DNA of 6,510 nt. Origin: Chloroflexota bacterium (GTDB lineage: Bacteria > Chloroflexota > Limnocylindria > Limnocylindrales > CSP1-4). Below the pieces are notes generated by a model. It was not told the origin of the DNA and did not search any database. It saw only the letters and a list, made by a program, of their open reading frames with translations. Position 1 is the stretch's first letter. Each line of letters begins with the position of its first letter. The stretch is from contig JACCXQ010000012.1 of the NCBI GenBank assembly GCA_013696945.1, forward strand, positions 1 through 6,510, in the 5' to 3' direction. Below, piece by piece: positions 1-6,105 of this stretch. The position numbers were made by a program, and so were the translations under genes.

Positions 1-615
1 CTGGAGCAGTTCGACCTGGCCGACGCCAGCGACCGGACCGTGAAGACCTACTCGGGCGGCATGCGTCGACGGCTCGACCTGGCAAGCGCGCTGATCGGCC
101 GGCCTCGACTTCTCTTCCTCGATGAGCCGACGACGGGACTGGACCCACGGAGCCGGCTCGGCATGTGGGACGTCATCCGCGGCCTCGTCCGCGAGGGCGT
201 GACCCTGCTGCTGACCACGCAGTACCTGGAGGAAGCGGATGAGCTCGCCCACACCATCGCGGTCGTCGACCACGGCAAGATCATCGCGCGTGGCACATCG
301 GTCGAGCTGAAGTCCCAGGTCGGCGGTGAACGTATCGAGGTCGTCGTGCGGGACCGCGCCGAGCTCGCCCGCGCGGCGCAGCTGATGAGATCCGGTGACG
401 GCGACGGCCAGGTCTTCACCGATGACGATGATCGCCGGCTGACGATGTCGACCAACGGGGGCGCCAAGCGGTTGATGCGCATCGGCCGGGACCTGGACGA
501 GGCGGCCATCGAGGTCGAGGACATCGGACTCCACCGCCCCACGCTGGACGACGTCTTCCTCTCGCTCACCGGCCACGCCGCCGAGGAGAGGGCGGCAGAG
601 GAGAAGGCCGCATGA
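1..615 (+). CDS. ABC transporter ATP-binding protein, DrrA-like (5'-truncated by window)
   Basis: ATP-hydrolysing subunit of a two-gene exporter of the daunorubicin-resistance (DrrA) type; it would sit on the cytoplasmic face and drive the permease encoded next. The reading frame is open from base 1, so the Walker A region lies outside the window and 204 C-terminal residues remain. Numbering from base 1: ABC signature YSGGM at 17-21, Walker B LLFLDE at 37-42, D-loop GLD at 46-48, and TTQYLEEAD at 72-80, where the usual switch histidine is Gln, as is common in DrrA proteins. Residues about 105-191 form the C-terminal extension (DUF4162-like), ending in HRPTLDDVFLSLTG. The GTG at 40 is internal to the signature motif and is not the start. 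The stop overlaps the permease start by ATGA (612-615), which suggests translational coupling. The substrate cannot be read from sequence; drug, lipid or antibiotic export are all possible. Confidence 0.95.
   Translation: MEQFDLADASDRTVKTYSGGMRRRLDLASALIGRPRLLFLDEPTTGLDPRSRLGMWDVIRGLVREGVTLLLTTQYLEEADELAHTIAVVDHGKIIARGTSVELKSQVGGERIEVVVRDRAELARAAQLMRSGDGDGQVFTDDDDRRLTMSTNGGAKRLMRIGRDLDEAAIEVEDIGLHRPTLDDVFLSLTGHAAEERAAEEKAA
599..603 (+). promoter_or_regulatory. Ribosome binding site of the permease gene
   Basis: AGGAG within the purine-rich run 597-607, 8 nt before the ATG at 612. It lies inside the ATPase coding sequence and supports coupled translation of the two subunits. Confidence 0.7.
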
Positions 616-1448
616 CCACCGTCGGCATGTCGGCACGCTCGCCCGCTCCGAGCGGTGGCCTGGGTCGCGCCCTCCGCGACGGCGGCATCGTCACGTGGCG
701 CAACCTCAAGCGGATCCCGCGCATCCCCGAGCTGGCGATCTTCGCGATCCTCCAGTCGATCATGTTCGTGCTGCTCTTCGCCTTCGTGTTCGGAGGGGCG
801 ATCCCCCTACCCGGTGGCGGGGACTACAAGGAATTCCTGATGCCCGGGATCTTCGCCCAGACGATCGCCTTCGCCTCCGCCACGACGACCATCGGCATGA
901 CCGACGACATGGCCAAGGGCATCATCGACCGCTTCCGCTCGCTGCCCATGGCGCGGTCGGCCGTCCTCACCGGGCGGACCTTCTCGGATGTCGTCTACAA
1001 CGGCGGGATCCTGATCGTACTGATGCTCTCCGGGCTGGCCGTCGGCTGGGTCGTCCGGACCGGCCCACTGGAGTTCCTGGCCGGTGTCGGGCTGCTGCTC
1101 CTGTTCGCGTTCGCCATGTCATGGATCGGCGTCTGGCTGGGCCTGTCCGTGCCGACGGTCGAGGTCGCCCAACAGGTCGGCTTCACGGTGCTCTTCCCGA
1201 TCACCTTCGTCTCGAACGTCTTCGTCCCCACGCAGACGCTGCCCGACTGGCTGCGGCCGTTCGCGGAGTGGAACCCGGTCAGCACGCTGACGGCATCCAT
1301 CCGCGACCTCTGGGGCAACCCCAACCCATTCGCCACGACCGGGTTCCCGGCCGAGCAACCGATCCTTCTGACGCTCATCTGGATCGCCGTCATCCTGGCG
1401 ATCTTCGTCCCGCTCGCGGTGCGGCGCTACATGGCGGTCAGCCGCTGA
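612..1448 (+). CDS. ABC-2 type transporter permease, DrrB-like
   Basis: Membrane-spanning subunit paired with the upstream ATPase, 278 aa, the usual size for DrrB/ABC-2 permeases. Hydrophobic segments lie at about residues 41-61, 75-95, 126-147, 155-177, 188-207 and 252-271, giving the six-helix ABC-2 plan. Conserved family stretches are visible: the cytoplasmic loop GIIDRFRSLPMARSAVLTGR (103-122) and the segment after helix 5, SNVFVPTQTLPDWLRPFAEW (201-220) followed by NPVSTL. The ATG at 612 is chosen because AGGAG at 599-603 lies 8 nt upstream and because it makes the ATGA overlap; an ATG at 627 is a weaker alternative. The last 11 bp overlap the convergent membrane-protein gene, so no separate terminator fits between them. 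Family assignment is firm; the exported molecule is unknown. Confidence 0.95.
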   Translation: MTTVGMSARSPAPSGGLGRALRDGGIVTWRNLKRIPRIPELAIFAILQSIMFVLLFAFVFGGAIPLPGGGDYKEFLMPGIFAQTIAFASATTTIGMTDDMAKGIIDRFRSLPMARSAVLTGRTFSDVVYNGGILIVLMLSGLAVGWVVRTGPLEFLAGVGLLLLFAFAMSWIGVWLGLSVPTVEVAQQVGFTVLFPITFVSNVFVPTQTLPDWLRPFAEWNPVSTLTASIRDLWGNPNPFATTGFPAEQPILLTLIWIAVILAIFVPLAVRRYMAVSR

Positions 1449-2052
1449 GGCGACGGCGCAAGGCGTTCCCGACGCCCGCCACGAGCAGGCAGAGCAGCGT
1501 CCCACCGACAAGGATCACACAGACATACAGGGCAACGCGCCCGTATCCGCCATTCGCCGGATCCAGGAATGGGTAGGGGTACCAGCCCACGATCGCGCCT
1601 CGGACGAGCGTGTATGCGGTCCACGCGAGCGGGTAGATCAGCCACGCGAGCGCCCGGCGAGCGGTGAGGCGCACCAGCGGTGGGTCGATCAGCCAGTCGA
1701 CGATCAGGACGATCGGCATCACGCGGTGCAGCACGGTGTCGACCCACGGGATCGCCGTGTCCACGTCCGTCCCCGAGAGCAGGACGGCGAAGACGATGAG
1801 AGTCACGGTCAGATAGACGACCGCGGCGCCGCGGAACCAATCGAGCGCTGCGGACCGCTCCCCACGCCATCGGGACGCGGCCCAGAGAAGCGCGGCGGCA
1901 CCGATCAGGTTGGCCTGGATGGTGAAGTAGCTGAAGTAATTGATCGGGTCGAGCGTGCCCTTTGCCGCCAGGTCGAGCAGCTGGACCGTGATCGCGGCCA
2001 GCGCGAGGAGCGCGAACGCGGCGCGGAGCAGTGCGAGCGCGGGCCGCAGCAT
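1438..2052 (-). CDS. Pr6Pr-type six-transmembrane membrane protein
   Basis: Small integral membrane protein of 204 aa with six predicted helices at about residues 7-25, 43-60, 75-93, 105-122, 134-153 and 173-195. Motifs match the Pr6Pr family, distantly related to eukaryotic FAR-17a/AIG1 proteins: FSYFTIQANLIG (40-51), HRVMPIVLIVDWLI (109-122) and PLAWTAYTLVRG with WYPYPFLDP (141-165). The conserved His109 and the aromatic Tyr/Phe/Asp cluster are intact. The eukaryotic relatives include AIG1/ADTRP hydrolases of fatty-acid esters of hydroxy fatty acids, but those depend on their own catalytic Thr/His pair and I do not transfer that activity. It is the last gene of the minus-strand operon: its ATG at 2052 follows the Nif3 stop by 9 nt, with a GGGTAGGG-like run at about 2061-2068 as a possible ribosome site. 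Its stop lies inside the end of the convergent permease gene. Confidence 0.85.
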   Translation of the reverse strand: MLRPALALLRAAFALLALAAITVQLLDLAAKGTLDPINYFSYFTIQANLIGAAALLWAASRWRGERSAALDWFRGAAVVYLTVTLIVFAVLLSGTDVDTAIPWVDTVLHRVMPIVLIVDWLIDPPLVRLTARRALAWLIYPLAWTAYTLVRGAIVGWYPYPFLDPANGGYGRVALYVCVILVGGTLLCLLVAGVGNALRRRLSG

Positions 2053-2061
2053 GCGTCGACC

Positions 2062-2808
2062 CTACCCTATCGGTTCGTCGTCGACGAAGACCCACTCGAG
2101 GCCCAGGTCAGCCGCGGCGCGCTCCGCCAGCGCCTGGATGCCGGGCGCCTCGGTCCGGTAGTGGCCGGCGAGGATGAGGTTCATGCCGGCCTCCCTGGCG
2201 AACGACCGCGTGTACATCGACCCCTCGCCGGTCAGATATGTGTCGCAGCCCAGGTCAAGGGCCTCGTCTAGCCAACCAGTCATCCCGCCAGCGCCGGTCA
2301 CGATGCCCACCCGCGTGCATCTCGCGGCGTTGCGATGGATCTCCGGTTCGCCGCCGACACCAGCCGCCACGGCCGCCGTGAGCTCCTCGAACGTGCCCTG
2401 CCATGGCCCGTGCAGGCCCGCCTGCGCGCCCTCGTACGTCGCGAAGCGCCCGTCTGCCTCGAGCCCGATCAGGCGCGCGAGCGCTGCCCCGGTGCCGATC
2501 TCCGGCGCACCATCGAGCGAGGCGTGGGCACCATAAAGGGCGATCCCGAGCTCGCGGAGCCGGTCCATCTTCGGCTGGTGGGTGCGGAGGTCGATGTAGG
2601 ACCAGCTGGGGTGATGAACGATCAGGAGATCGACTCCCGACTCCGCCGCCTGCTCGATCGCCCGAGCGCTCGTGTTCACCGCGGCGCCCAGCCTGCGCAC
2701 AGCGCGCCCGGAGTCGACGAGCAGGCCGTTCTCCAGCTCGTGCTCACGGAAGGCCGCGGCGTCCAGGAGCTCATCCAGGTACGCCGCGACCTCATCGACG
2801 GTCGTCAT
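2062..2808 (-). CDS. Nif3-like dinuclear metal centre hexameric protein
   Basis: Member of the Nif3/YbgI/YqfO family, cytoplasmic proteins that form hexameric rings with a dinuclear metal site; the family's cellular function is unsettled, and older annotations as GTP cyclohydrolase are not well supported. The protein is 248 aa, close to the short bacterial form without the inserted PII-like domain. The expected metal ligands are all present: His65-His66 in IVHHPSW, His95 and Asp99 in YGAHASLD, and His216 and Glu220 in GHYRTE near the C-terminus. TGE at 193-195 is also family-typical. The ATG at 2808 is chosen because it starts just before the conserved N-terminal region and overlaps the upstream oxidoreductase stop by ATGA (2805-2808). 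The open frame continues much further upstream only because of GC bias. It sits second in the operon between the LLM oxidoreductase and the Pr6Pr protein. Confidence 0.95.
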   Translation of the reverse strand: MTTVDEVAAYLDELLDAAAFREHELENGLLVDSGRAVRRLGAAVNTSARAIEQAAESGVDLLIVHHPSWSYIDLRTHQPKMDRLRELGIALYGAHASLDGAPEIGTGAALARLIGLEADGRFATYEGAQAGLHGPWQGTFEELTAAVAAGVGGEPEIHRNAARCTRVGIVTGAGGMTGWLDEALDLGCDTYLTGEGSMYTRSFAREAGMNLILAGHYRTEAPGIQALAERAAADLGLEWVFVDDEPIG

Positions 2809-3860
2809 GTCACCGTTGCCGTCGCCCTTCGACGCGCGACCTCCTCGCGGACCATCGGCGCGACCTGCGTCCCGAAGAGCTCGATGGAGCGCATCACCGT
2901 TGTATGGGGCAATGAGCCGACCGTGAACTGAACGAGGAAGCGGTCGTGATGGAAGATCTCGTGCTGGAACAGGATCTTCTCGACGATCTCCGGCGGGCTG
3001 CCCACGAAGTTCGAGCCGTGCAGCGTGCGGGACGTGTCGAACTGCTCGCGTGACATCGGCGGCCAGCCCCGCTCCTTTCCGATCCTGTCCATCGTCAGCT
3101 TGAGGGCCGGGAAGACGGTGTCCGCGGCGACCTGCGAGTCGTCGGCGATGAGGCCATGGGAGTTGATGCTGAGCGGCGGGACCGGGTCGTGGCCGGCCTG
3201 GCGGGCAGCGCGCCGATACAGCTCGGCGAAGGGCGCGAATCGCTCGGGCTGACCGCCGATGATGGCGAGCGCCATCGGCAGGCCGAGGAGCCCGGTGCGG
3301 ACGGCCGACTCCGGCGTCCCGCCGACCGCGACCCAGACCGGCAGCGGGTCCTGGATCGGCCGGGGGTACACGCCGCGGACCTCGATCGGCGCGCGATGCC
3401 TGCCAGACCATGTGACCCGCTCGGACTCACGGATGCGCAGCAGCAGGTCGAGCTTCTCGGCGAACAGCTCGTCGTAGTCGTGGAGGTCGTAGCCGAACAG
3501 CGGGAATGACTCGATGAACGAGCCGCGACCGGCCATGATCTCCGCCCGCCCGCCGGACAGCAGGTCGAGCGTGGCGAACTGCTGGAAGACCCGCACGGGA
3601 TCGTCCGAGCCAAGGACGTTCACCGCGCTCGAGAGCCGGATCCGCTTCGTGCGCTCGGCCGCCGCCGCGAGCACCACGGCCGGCACCGAGACCACGTACT
3701 CGGGCCGGTGATGCTCGCCGATACCGAAGACATCCAGGCCGACCTGGTCGGCCAGCTCCATCTCCTCCATCAGGTCGCGCAATCGCTCGGCCGGGCTGAT
3801 CATCCGGCCCGTATGCGGGTCGGGCGTCACCTCACCGAACGTGTAGATGCCCAGCTCCAT
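2805..3860 (-). CDS. LLM class flavin-dependent oxidoreductase
   Basis: Luciferase-like (TIM-barrel) oxidoreductase of 351 aa that would bind FMN or F420; the substrate is unknown. The N-terminus [10 protein letters not shown] with DPHTG soon after, and the overall pattern, resemble the LLM subgroup named after structure 2I7G rather than the classical monooxygenases; this subgroup call is from memory. Motifs: FGIGEHH at 45-51, [18 protein letters not shown] at 73-90, [18 protein letters not shown] at 98-115, [15 protein letters not shown] at 172-186 and the C-terminal [11 protein letters not shown] at 287-297. The ATG at 3860 is chosen because homology begins exactly there; the frame stays open to 3989, but the extra 43 residues are basic, low-complexity and unlike the family. 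It is the first gene of a three-gene operon and its stop overlaps the Nif3 start. No convincing promoter was found upstream. Confidence 0.93.
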   Translation of the reverse strand: MELGIYTFGEVTPDPHTGRMISPAERLRDLMEEMELADQVGLDVFGIGEHHRPEYVVSVPAVVLAAAAERTKRIRLSSAVNVLGSDDPVRVFQQFATLDLLSGGRAEIMAGRGSFIESFPLFGYDLHDYDELFAEKLDLLLRIRESERVTWSGRHRAPIEVRGVYPRPIQDPLPVWVAVGGTPESAVRTGLLGLPMALAIIGGQPERFAPFAELYRRAARQAGHDPVPPLSINSHGLIADDSQVAADTVFPALKLTMDRIGKERGWPPMSREQFDTSRTLHGSNFVGSPPEIVEKILFQHEIFHHDRFLVQFTVGSLPHTTVMRSIELFGTQVAPMVREEVARRRATATVT

Positions 3861-3906
3861 CCGCGGACCGTACCGCGTGCGGCGGTCTTGCGTGGGGTCG
3901 GGGAGC

Positions 3907-3931
3907 GGAAGGGCCGAGGGGCCGCCCTTCC
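3907..3931 (-). repeat. Perfect 8-bp inverted repeat in the leader of the LLM operon
   Basis: GGAAGGGC at 3907-3914 and its exact complement GCCCTTCC at 3924-3931 flank a 9-nt loop. It lies 46 nt upstream of the LLM start codon. It could be an operator or an mRNA hairpin; there is no following T-run on either strand, so a classical terminator is unlikely. The repeat is seen; its role is unknown. Confidence 0.5.
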
Positions 3932-4017
3932 TGCTGCCTACGCGCATCGACGCATAAGGCTTGCCTGATGGGCGGCGGCGATGGCACATCGGCAGAGACC
4001 GGGGTGCGTCGGGCTAT

Positions 4018-4027
4018 GCACCGGTGC
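4018..4027. repeat. 10-bp perfect palindrome GCACCGGTGC
   Basis: Self-complementary GCACCGGTGC in the middle of the intergenic gap. It may be a protein-binding site or chance in GC-rich DNA. Nothing else supports a function. Confidence 0.25.
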
Positions 4028-4090
4028 GCGTAGAGGTGGACAGAGGCGCCGAGCTCGCCGCATCGGCCGCCCCGGGCCCTCCGGAGCGAC

Positions 4091-4582
4091 CTACCGCCCG
4101 GTCACCATCGTCGATGCGCCGCGCCGGCGCGTCCACCGACGGATCGCGACCACGATGAGGATCGTGCCGACGATGCTGGGGAGGACGCCGAGCAGGATGA
4201 GAAGCAGCGGGGATGACGGGACCACGCGGGGCACGGTCTGGAAGAGCGTGGCGGTGACGACGCCGATGTACGCGCCGCCCTGGCCCTGGATATGCCAGAA
4301 GACCCATGGCCGCCCAAGCCATGCGCGCCGGTACCGAGCGGCGACGTAGCCGCTGATGCCCAGGATCAGGGTCGGTGGAGTGACGATCTCGAAGACGCTG
4401 ATGGCAGGGTCACGAGCGCCGATGACCATGCCGCTGCCGAGTGCCGCGACGAGGAGCACCAGGTATGCCCGCCCGACGCGCCCGTGGGCGCCCGCGCGCC
4501 GCTTGGGCAGCGCGATATTGACAGCACCCATCACCAGAAGCGCGACCGCGAGGGCTGCATGTGCGATGATGAGCATGTCCAT
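4091..4582 (-). CDS. DUF2306-like small membrane protein
   Basis: Integral membrane protein of 163 aa with about four hydrophobic helices (residues about 3-24, 38-56, 66-82 and 125-147, counted from the ATG at 4582) and a basic C-terminal tail. Conserved-looking histidines are His8, His33 in GAHGRVGRAY and His97 in WHIQGQGGAYIG. This pattern resembles DUF2306-type membrane proteins, whose biochemical role is not established. Possible starts are ATG at 4591, 4582 and 4576. I prefer 4582 because a strong promoter (-35 at 4614-4619, -10 at 4590-4595) would begin the transcript at about 4582-4583 and its -10 box covers the ATG at 4591. No Shine-Dalgarno site precedes any of them, which fits a leaderless message. 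It is divergent from the PadR gene with a gap of about 50 bp, so PadR may control it. Family call moderate, start call an inference. Confidence 0.75.
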   Translation of the reverse strand: MDMLIIAHAALAVALLVMGAVNIALPKRRAGAHGRVGRAYLVLLVAALGSGMVIGARDPAISVFEIVTPPTLILGISGYVAARYRRAWLGRPWVFWHIQGQGGAYIGVVTATLFQTVPRVVPSSPLLLILLGVLPSIVGTILIVVAIRRWTRRRGASTMVTGR

Positions 4583-4602
4583 CGTCCGCATCGTATCGTC
4601 CG
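4581..4602. repeat. Direct repeat ATCGTCCG, possible operator
   Basis: ATCGTCCG occurs at 4581-4588 and 4595-4602, a 14-bp period, with a further ATCGT at 4590-4594. The repeats cover the -10 box and predicted start of the minus-strand promoter in the divergent region next to the PadR gene, so they could be a repressor site. They do not match the ATGT/ACAT dyad known for some PadR proteins. Function is speculation. Confidence 0.3.
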
Positions 4603-4619
4603 TTTCGGAGTATTGTCAA
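4590..4619 (-). promoter_or_regulatory. Housekeeping-type promoter of the DUF2306-like gene
   Basis: On the minus strand, a perfect -35 TTGACA (4614-4619) and -10 TACGAT (4590-4595, 4 of 6 to consensus) are separated by 18 bp. The predicted transcription start is about 4582-4583, at or one base before the ATG at 4582. Confidence 0.6.
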
Positions 4620-4624
4620 GAGGG
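4618..4624 (+). promoter_or_regulatory. Ribosome binding site of the PadR gene
   Basis: AAGAGGG, 6 nt before the GTG at 4631. It fixes that GTG as the start; the frame is open far upstream without any family-like sequence. Confidence 0.65.
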
Positions 4625-4630
4625 CCGCTT

Positions 4631-5158
4631 GTGCCGCTGACGCCTACATCGATCATCGTCCTTGGACTCGTCGAACGGGCCGGCTCTGCGACGCCTTATG
4701 AGCTGAAGCTGGCGGTAGCGGCGACGGTCGGCAACTTCTGGTCGATCCCCCACTCGCAGCTCTACGCCGAACCCGAGCGTCTCGCGCGGGCCGGGTCTCT
4801 CGCCGAGCAGCGCGAGCGGAGCGGGCGGCGCCGCCGGAGGTTCGCCCTCACCGATCAGGGGCGTTACGAGCTCGAGGCGTGGCGCCACGAGCCGGTCAAC
4901 GGGCTACCGGAGCTGCGCGACCTGGCGCTCCTGAAGCTGTTCTTCGGGGCAGATGCCCTCGCTGTCGCGCCCACGCAGCTGGCGGCGCACCGCGCGAAGC
5001 TGGAGGCCTACGAGGCGCTTGCGGCGACGGACGACGGACAAGGGCCACGCGGCGGATGGCTGGTGCTCCAGGCCGGCATCGGGCACGAACGCGAATGGGT
5101 AACGTTCTGGGAACGTCTGGCCGACCCGAGCGCTGAGCCGATGTCACGCGGCGGGTGA
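4631..5158 (+). CDS. PadR family transcriptional regulator
   Basis: DNA-binding repressor of 175 aa with a GTG start preceded by AAGAGGG. The N-terminal winged helix-turn-helix (about residues 5-85) shows the PadR pattern: TPTSIIVLGLVERAGSATPYEL at the start, FWSIPHSQLYAEPERLARAG (36-55) as the recognition-helix region, and RRRRRFALTDQGRYELEAW (66-84) as the wing and following helix. The C-terminal helical part (about 95-165), rich in Leu and Trp and including EREWVTFWERLA, fits the PadR dimerisation domain. Known PadR proteins usually repress a nearby gene and respond to a small molecule; the likely targets here are itself and the divergent DUF2306-like gene. Its stop lies only 4 nt before the first possible sigma-factor start, and its last codons contain the -35 element of the sigma promoter. 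It may therefore be co-transcribed with the sigma gene and reset its basal level. Confidence 0.92.
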   Translation: MPLTPTSIIVLGLVERAGSATPYELKLAVAATVGNFWSIPHSQLYAEPERLARAGSLAEQRERSGRRRRRFALTDQGRYELEAWRHEPVNGLPELRDLALLKLFFGADALAVAPTQLAAHRAKLEAYEALAATDDGQGPRGGWLVLQAGIGHEREWVTFWERLADPSAEPMSRGG

Positions 5159-5170
5159 GCCGGTGCGTCG
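5142..5170 (+). promoter_or_regulatory. Predicted ECF41-type promoter of the sigma factor gene
   Basis: TGTCACG at 5142-5148, a 17-bp spacer and CGTCG at 5166-5170. The same element with the same spacing occurs before the PPOX gene. It straddles the end of padR and predicts a transcript starting at about 5176-5178, at the GTG at 5178. It resembles the published ECF41 target signature as I recall it (TGTCACA in the -35 region, CGTC in the -10 region). Confidence 0.65.
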
Positions 5171-5177
5171 GGTGAGT

Positions 5178-6053
5178 GTGAGCGACGCAGCGCAGGCCAC
5201 CTTCGAGGAGCATCGCGCGCTGCTCCTGGGGGTGGCTTACCGGATCGTGGGCCAAATGAGCGATGCGGAGGATGTGGTCCAGGAGGCGTGGCTCCGCTGG
5301 TCGTCGATCGACCATGCCGAGGTCCGTGATCCGCGGGCGTTCCTCGTCCGCGTCGTGACGCGGTTGTCCATCGACCGCCTTCGCCGCATCAGGGCGCGCC
5401 GCGAGTCATACGTCGGCGACTGGCTCCCGGAGCCGCTGCCGACGGCGGACGGCCCAGAGGGCAACGTAGAACGCCGCGATTCGGTCTCCATGGCGCTCCT
5501 CGTGGTGCTCGAAACGCTCTCGCCCCTCGAACGCGCCGTCTTCGTCCTGCGTGAGGCGTTCGGGTTCACCCACGCGGAGATAGCCGAGGCACTGGGTCGG
5601 ACGGAAGAGGCGGTCCGCCAGCTCGCCCGGCGAGCCCGCGAGCATGTCGAGGAACGCCGTCCCCGCTTCGCATCCGACCCCGTCTCGCAGCGTCGTGTCG
5701 CCGATCGCTTCCTCGCGGCGGCCCTGACGGGCGACCTCGCCGCTCTGATCCGGGTCCTCTCCCCTGGCGTGACGCTCACGACCGACAGCGGCGGACACGT
5801 CCGCGCTCCGCTGCGAGCGCTGGAGGGTGCCGAGAAGGTCGCTCGATTCCTCGCCGCGATCTCGGCTCGCGGGCTCCCCGGTCCGTCGGCCGCCGTGATG
5901 GAGCTGAATGGCGCGCCTGCGATCGTCGTCCGCTCCGAAGGCGCCCCGGTCGCGGCGTTCGCGCTGGACGTCGACGGGGAGCTCATCGAGCGGATCTACC
6001 TCATCGCCAACCCCGCCAAGATCACCCGGCTCGGGGTCGCTCAACCGAACTGA
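5178..6053 (+). CDS. ECF41/SigJ-type RNA polymerase sigma factor with fused SnoaL-like domain
   Basis: Extracytoplasmic-function sigma factor of 291 aa (counted from the GTG at 5178), far longer than a minimal ECF because regulation is fused in cis. Sigma-2 spans about residues 7-75, including DAEDVVQEAWLRW (29-41); sigma-4 spans about 105-160 with SPLERAVFVLREAFGFTHAE. Between them is WLPEP (82-86), a hallmark of ECF41. The C-terminal SnoaL-like domain (about 170-285) carries variants of the other two hallmarks: DSGGH at 203-207 (family DGGG) and NPAKI at 278-282 (family NPDKL). In studied ECF41 proteins this domain replaces a separate anti-sigma factor, and none is encoded nearby. Possible starts are GTG 5163, 5172 and 5178; 5178 is preferred because the predicted promoter would start transcription there and the protein then begins MSDAAQATFEEHR. 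Read-through from padR could still use 5163. Likely targets are itself and the downstream PPOX gene. Confidence 0.93.
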   Translation: MSDAAQATFEEHRALLLGVAYRIVGQMSDAEDVVQEAWLRWSSIDHAEVRDPRAFLVRVVTRLSIDRLRRIRARRESYVGDWLPEPLPTADGPEGNVERRDSVSMALLVVLETLSPLERAVFVLREAFGFTHAEIAEALGRTEEAVRQLARRAREHVEERRPRFASDPVSQRRVADRFLAAALTGDLAALIRVLSPGVTLTTDSGGHVRAPLRALEGAEKVARFLAAISARGLPGPSAAVMELNGAPAIVVRSEGAPVAAFALDVDGELIERIYLIANPAKITRLGVAQPN

Positions 6054-6068
6054 TCCGGCTATCGCCGA

Positions 6069-6097
6069 TGTCACGTCCCACCGAGCCGGCTGCGTCG
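6069..6097 (+). promoter_or_regulatory. Predicted ECF41-type promoter of the PPOX gene
   Basis: TGTCACG at 6069-6075, a 17-bp spacer and CGTCG at 6093-6097, matching the element before the sigma gene. The spacers also share GAGCCGG, shifted by one base. The predicted transcript start at about 6103-6105 leaves a short leader that still contains the ribosome binding site at 6106-6112. Confidence 0.7.
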
Positions 6098-6105
6098 TCA
6101 TGGTG

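Larger units (their letters stand above)
3861..4090. other. Intergenic region, 230 bp, no gene seen
   Basis: Lies between two minus-strand genes, so it should hold the end of the DUF2306-like transcript and the promoter of the LLM-Nif3-Pr6Pr operon. I see no tRNA, no ORF with family-like sequence and no clear -35/-10 pair. A perfect inverted repeat (3907-3931) and a 10-bp palindrome (4018-4027) are listed separately. No U-tract terminator is visible. Confidence 0.6.

Noticed and set aside
695..1576. 293-codon plus-strand ORF overlapping the permease
   Set aside because: Rich in Arg, Pro, Asp and His with no hydrophobic or family pattern; a GC-bias shadow of the permease frame.
2808..2823. 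TGTCACC followed by CGTC on the plus strand
   Set aside because: The spacer is only 5 bp and no plus-strand gene follows.
3049..3055. A third TGTCACG on the minus strand, as a further ECF41 promoter
   Set aside because: The nearest CGTC on that strand is 14 bp away rather than 17, and it lies inside the LLM coding sequence with no gene start following.
2809..3411. Long N-terminal extension of the Nif3 gene
   Set aside because: The extension is in a shadow frame of the LLM gene, is Arg/Pro/Gly-rich, and the Nif3 family begins at the Met at 2808.
3861..3989. N-terminal extension of the LLM oxidoreductase
   Set aside because: Its 43 residues are basic and unlike the family, whose N-terminus matches from the Met at 3860; it would also run through the inverted repeat.
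3861..4090. tRNA or small structured RNA in the intergenic gap
   Set aside because: No cloverleaf, T-arm-like GTTCRANNC or CCA end could be found; only short palindromes.
4611..4616. TATTGT as a -10 box for padR
   Set aside because: No acceptable -35 lies 16-18 bp upstream, and the implied start would fall within or after the ribosome binding site.
4292..4630. Upstream extension of the PadR gene
   Set aside because: It is antisense to the membrane-protein gene, resembles no PadR sequence, and GTG 4631 has a good ribosome site.
4570..4640. ATGT-N8-ACAT type PadR operator
   Set aside because: Searched by eye in the divergent region; no such dyad was found.
5237..5986. 249-codon minus-strand ORF opposite the sigma gene
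   Set aside because: Low-complexity Ser/Arg/Thr composition typical of the antisense of a GC-rich gene; the plus-strand frame has clear sigma domains.
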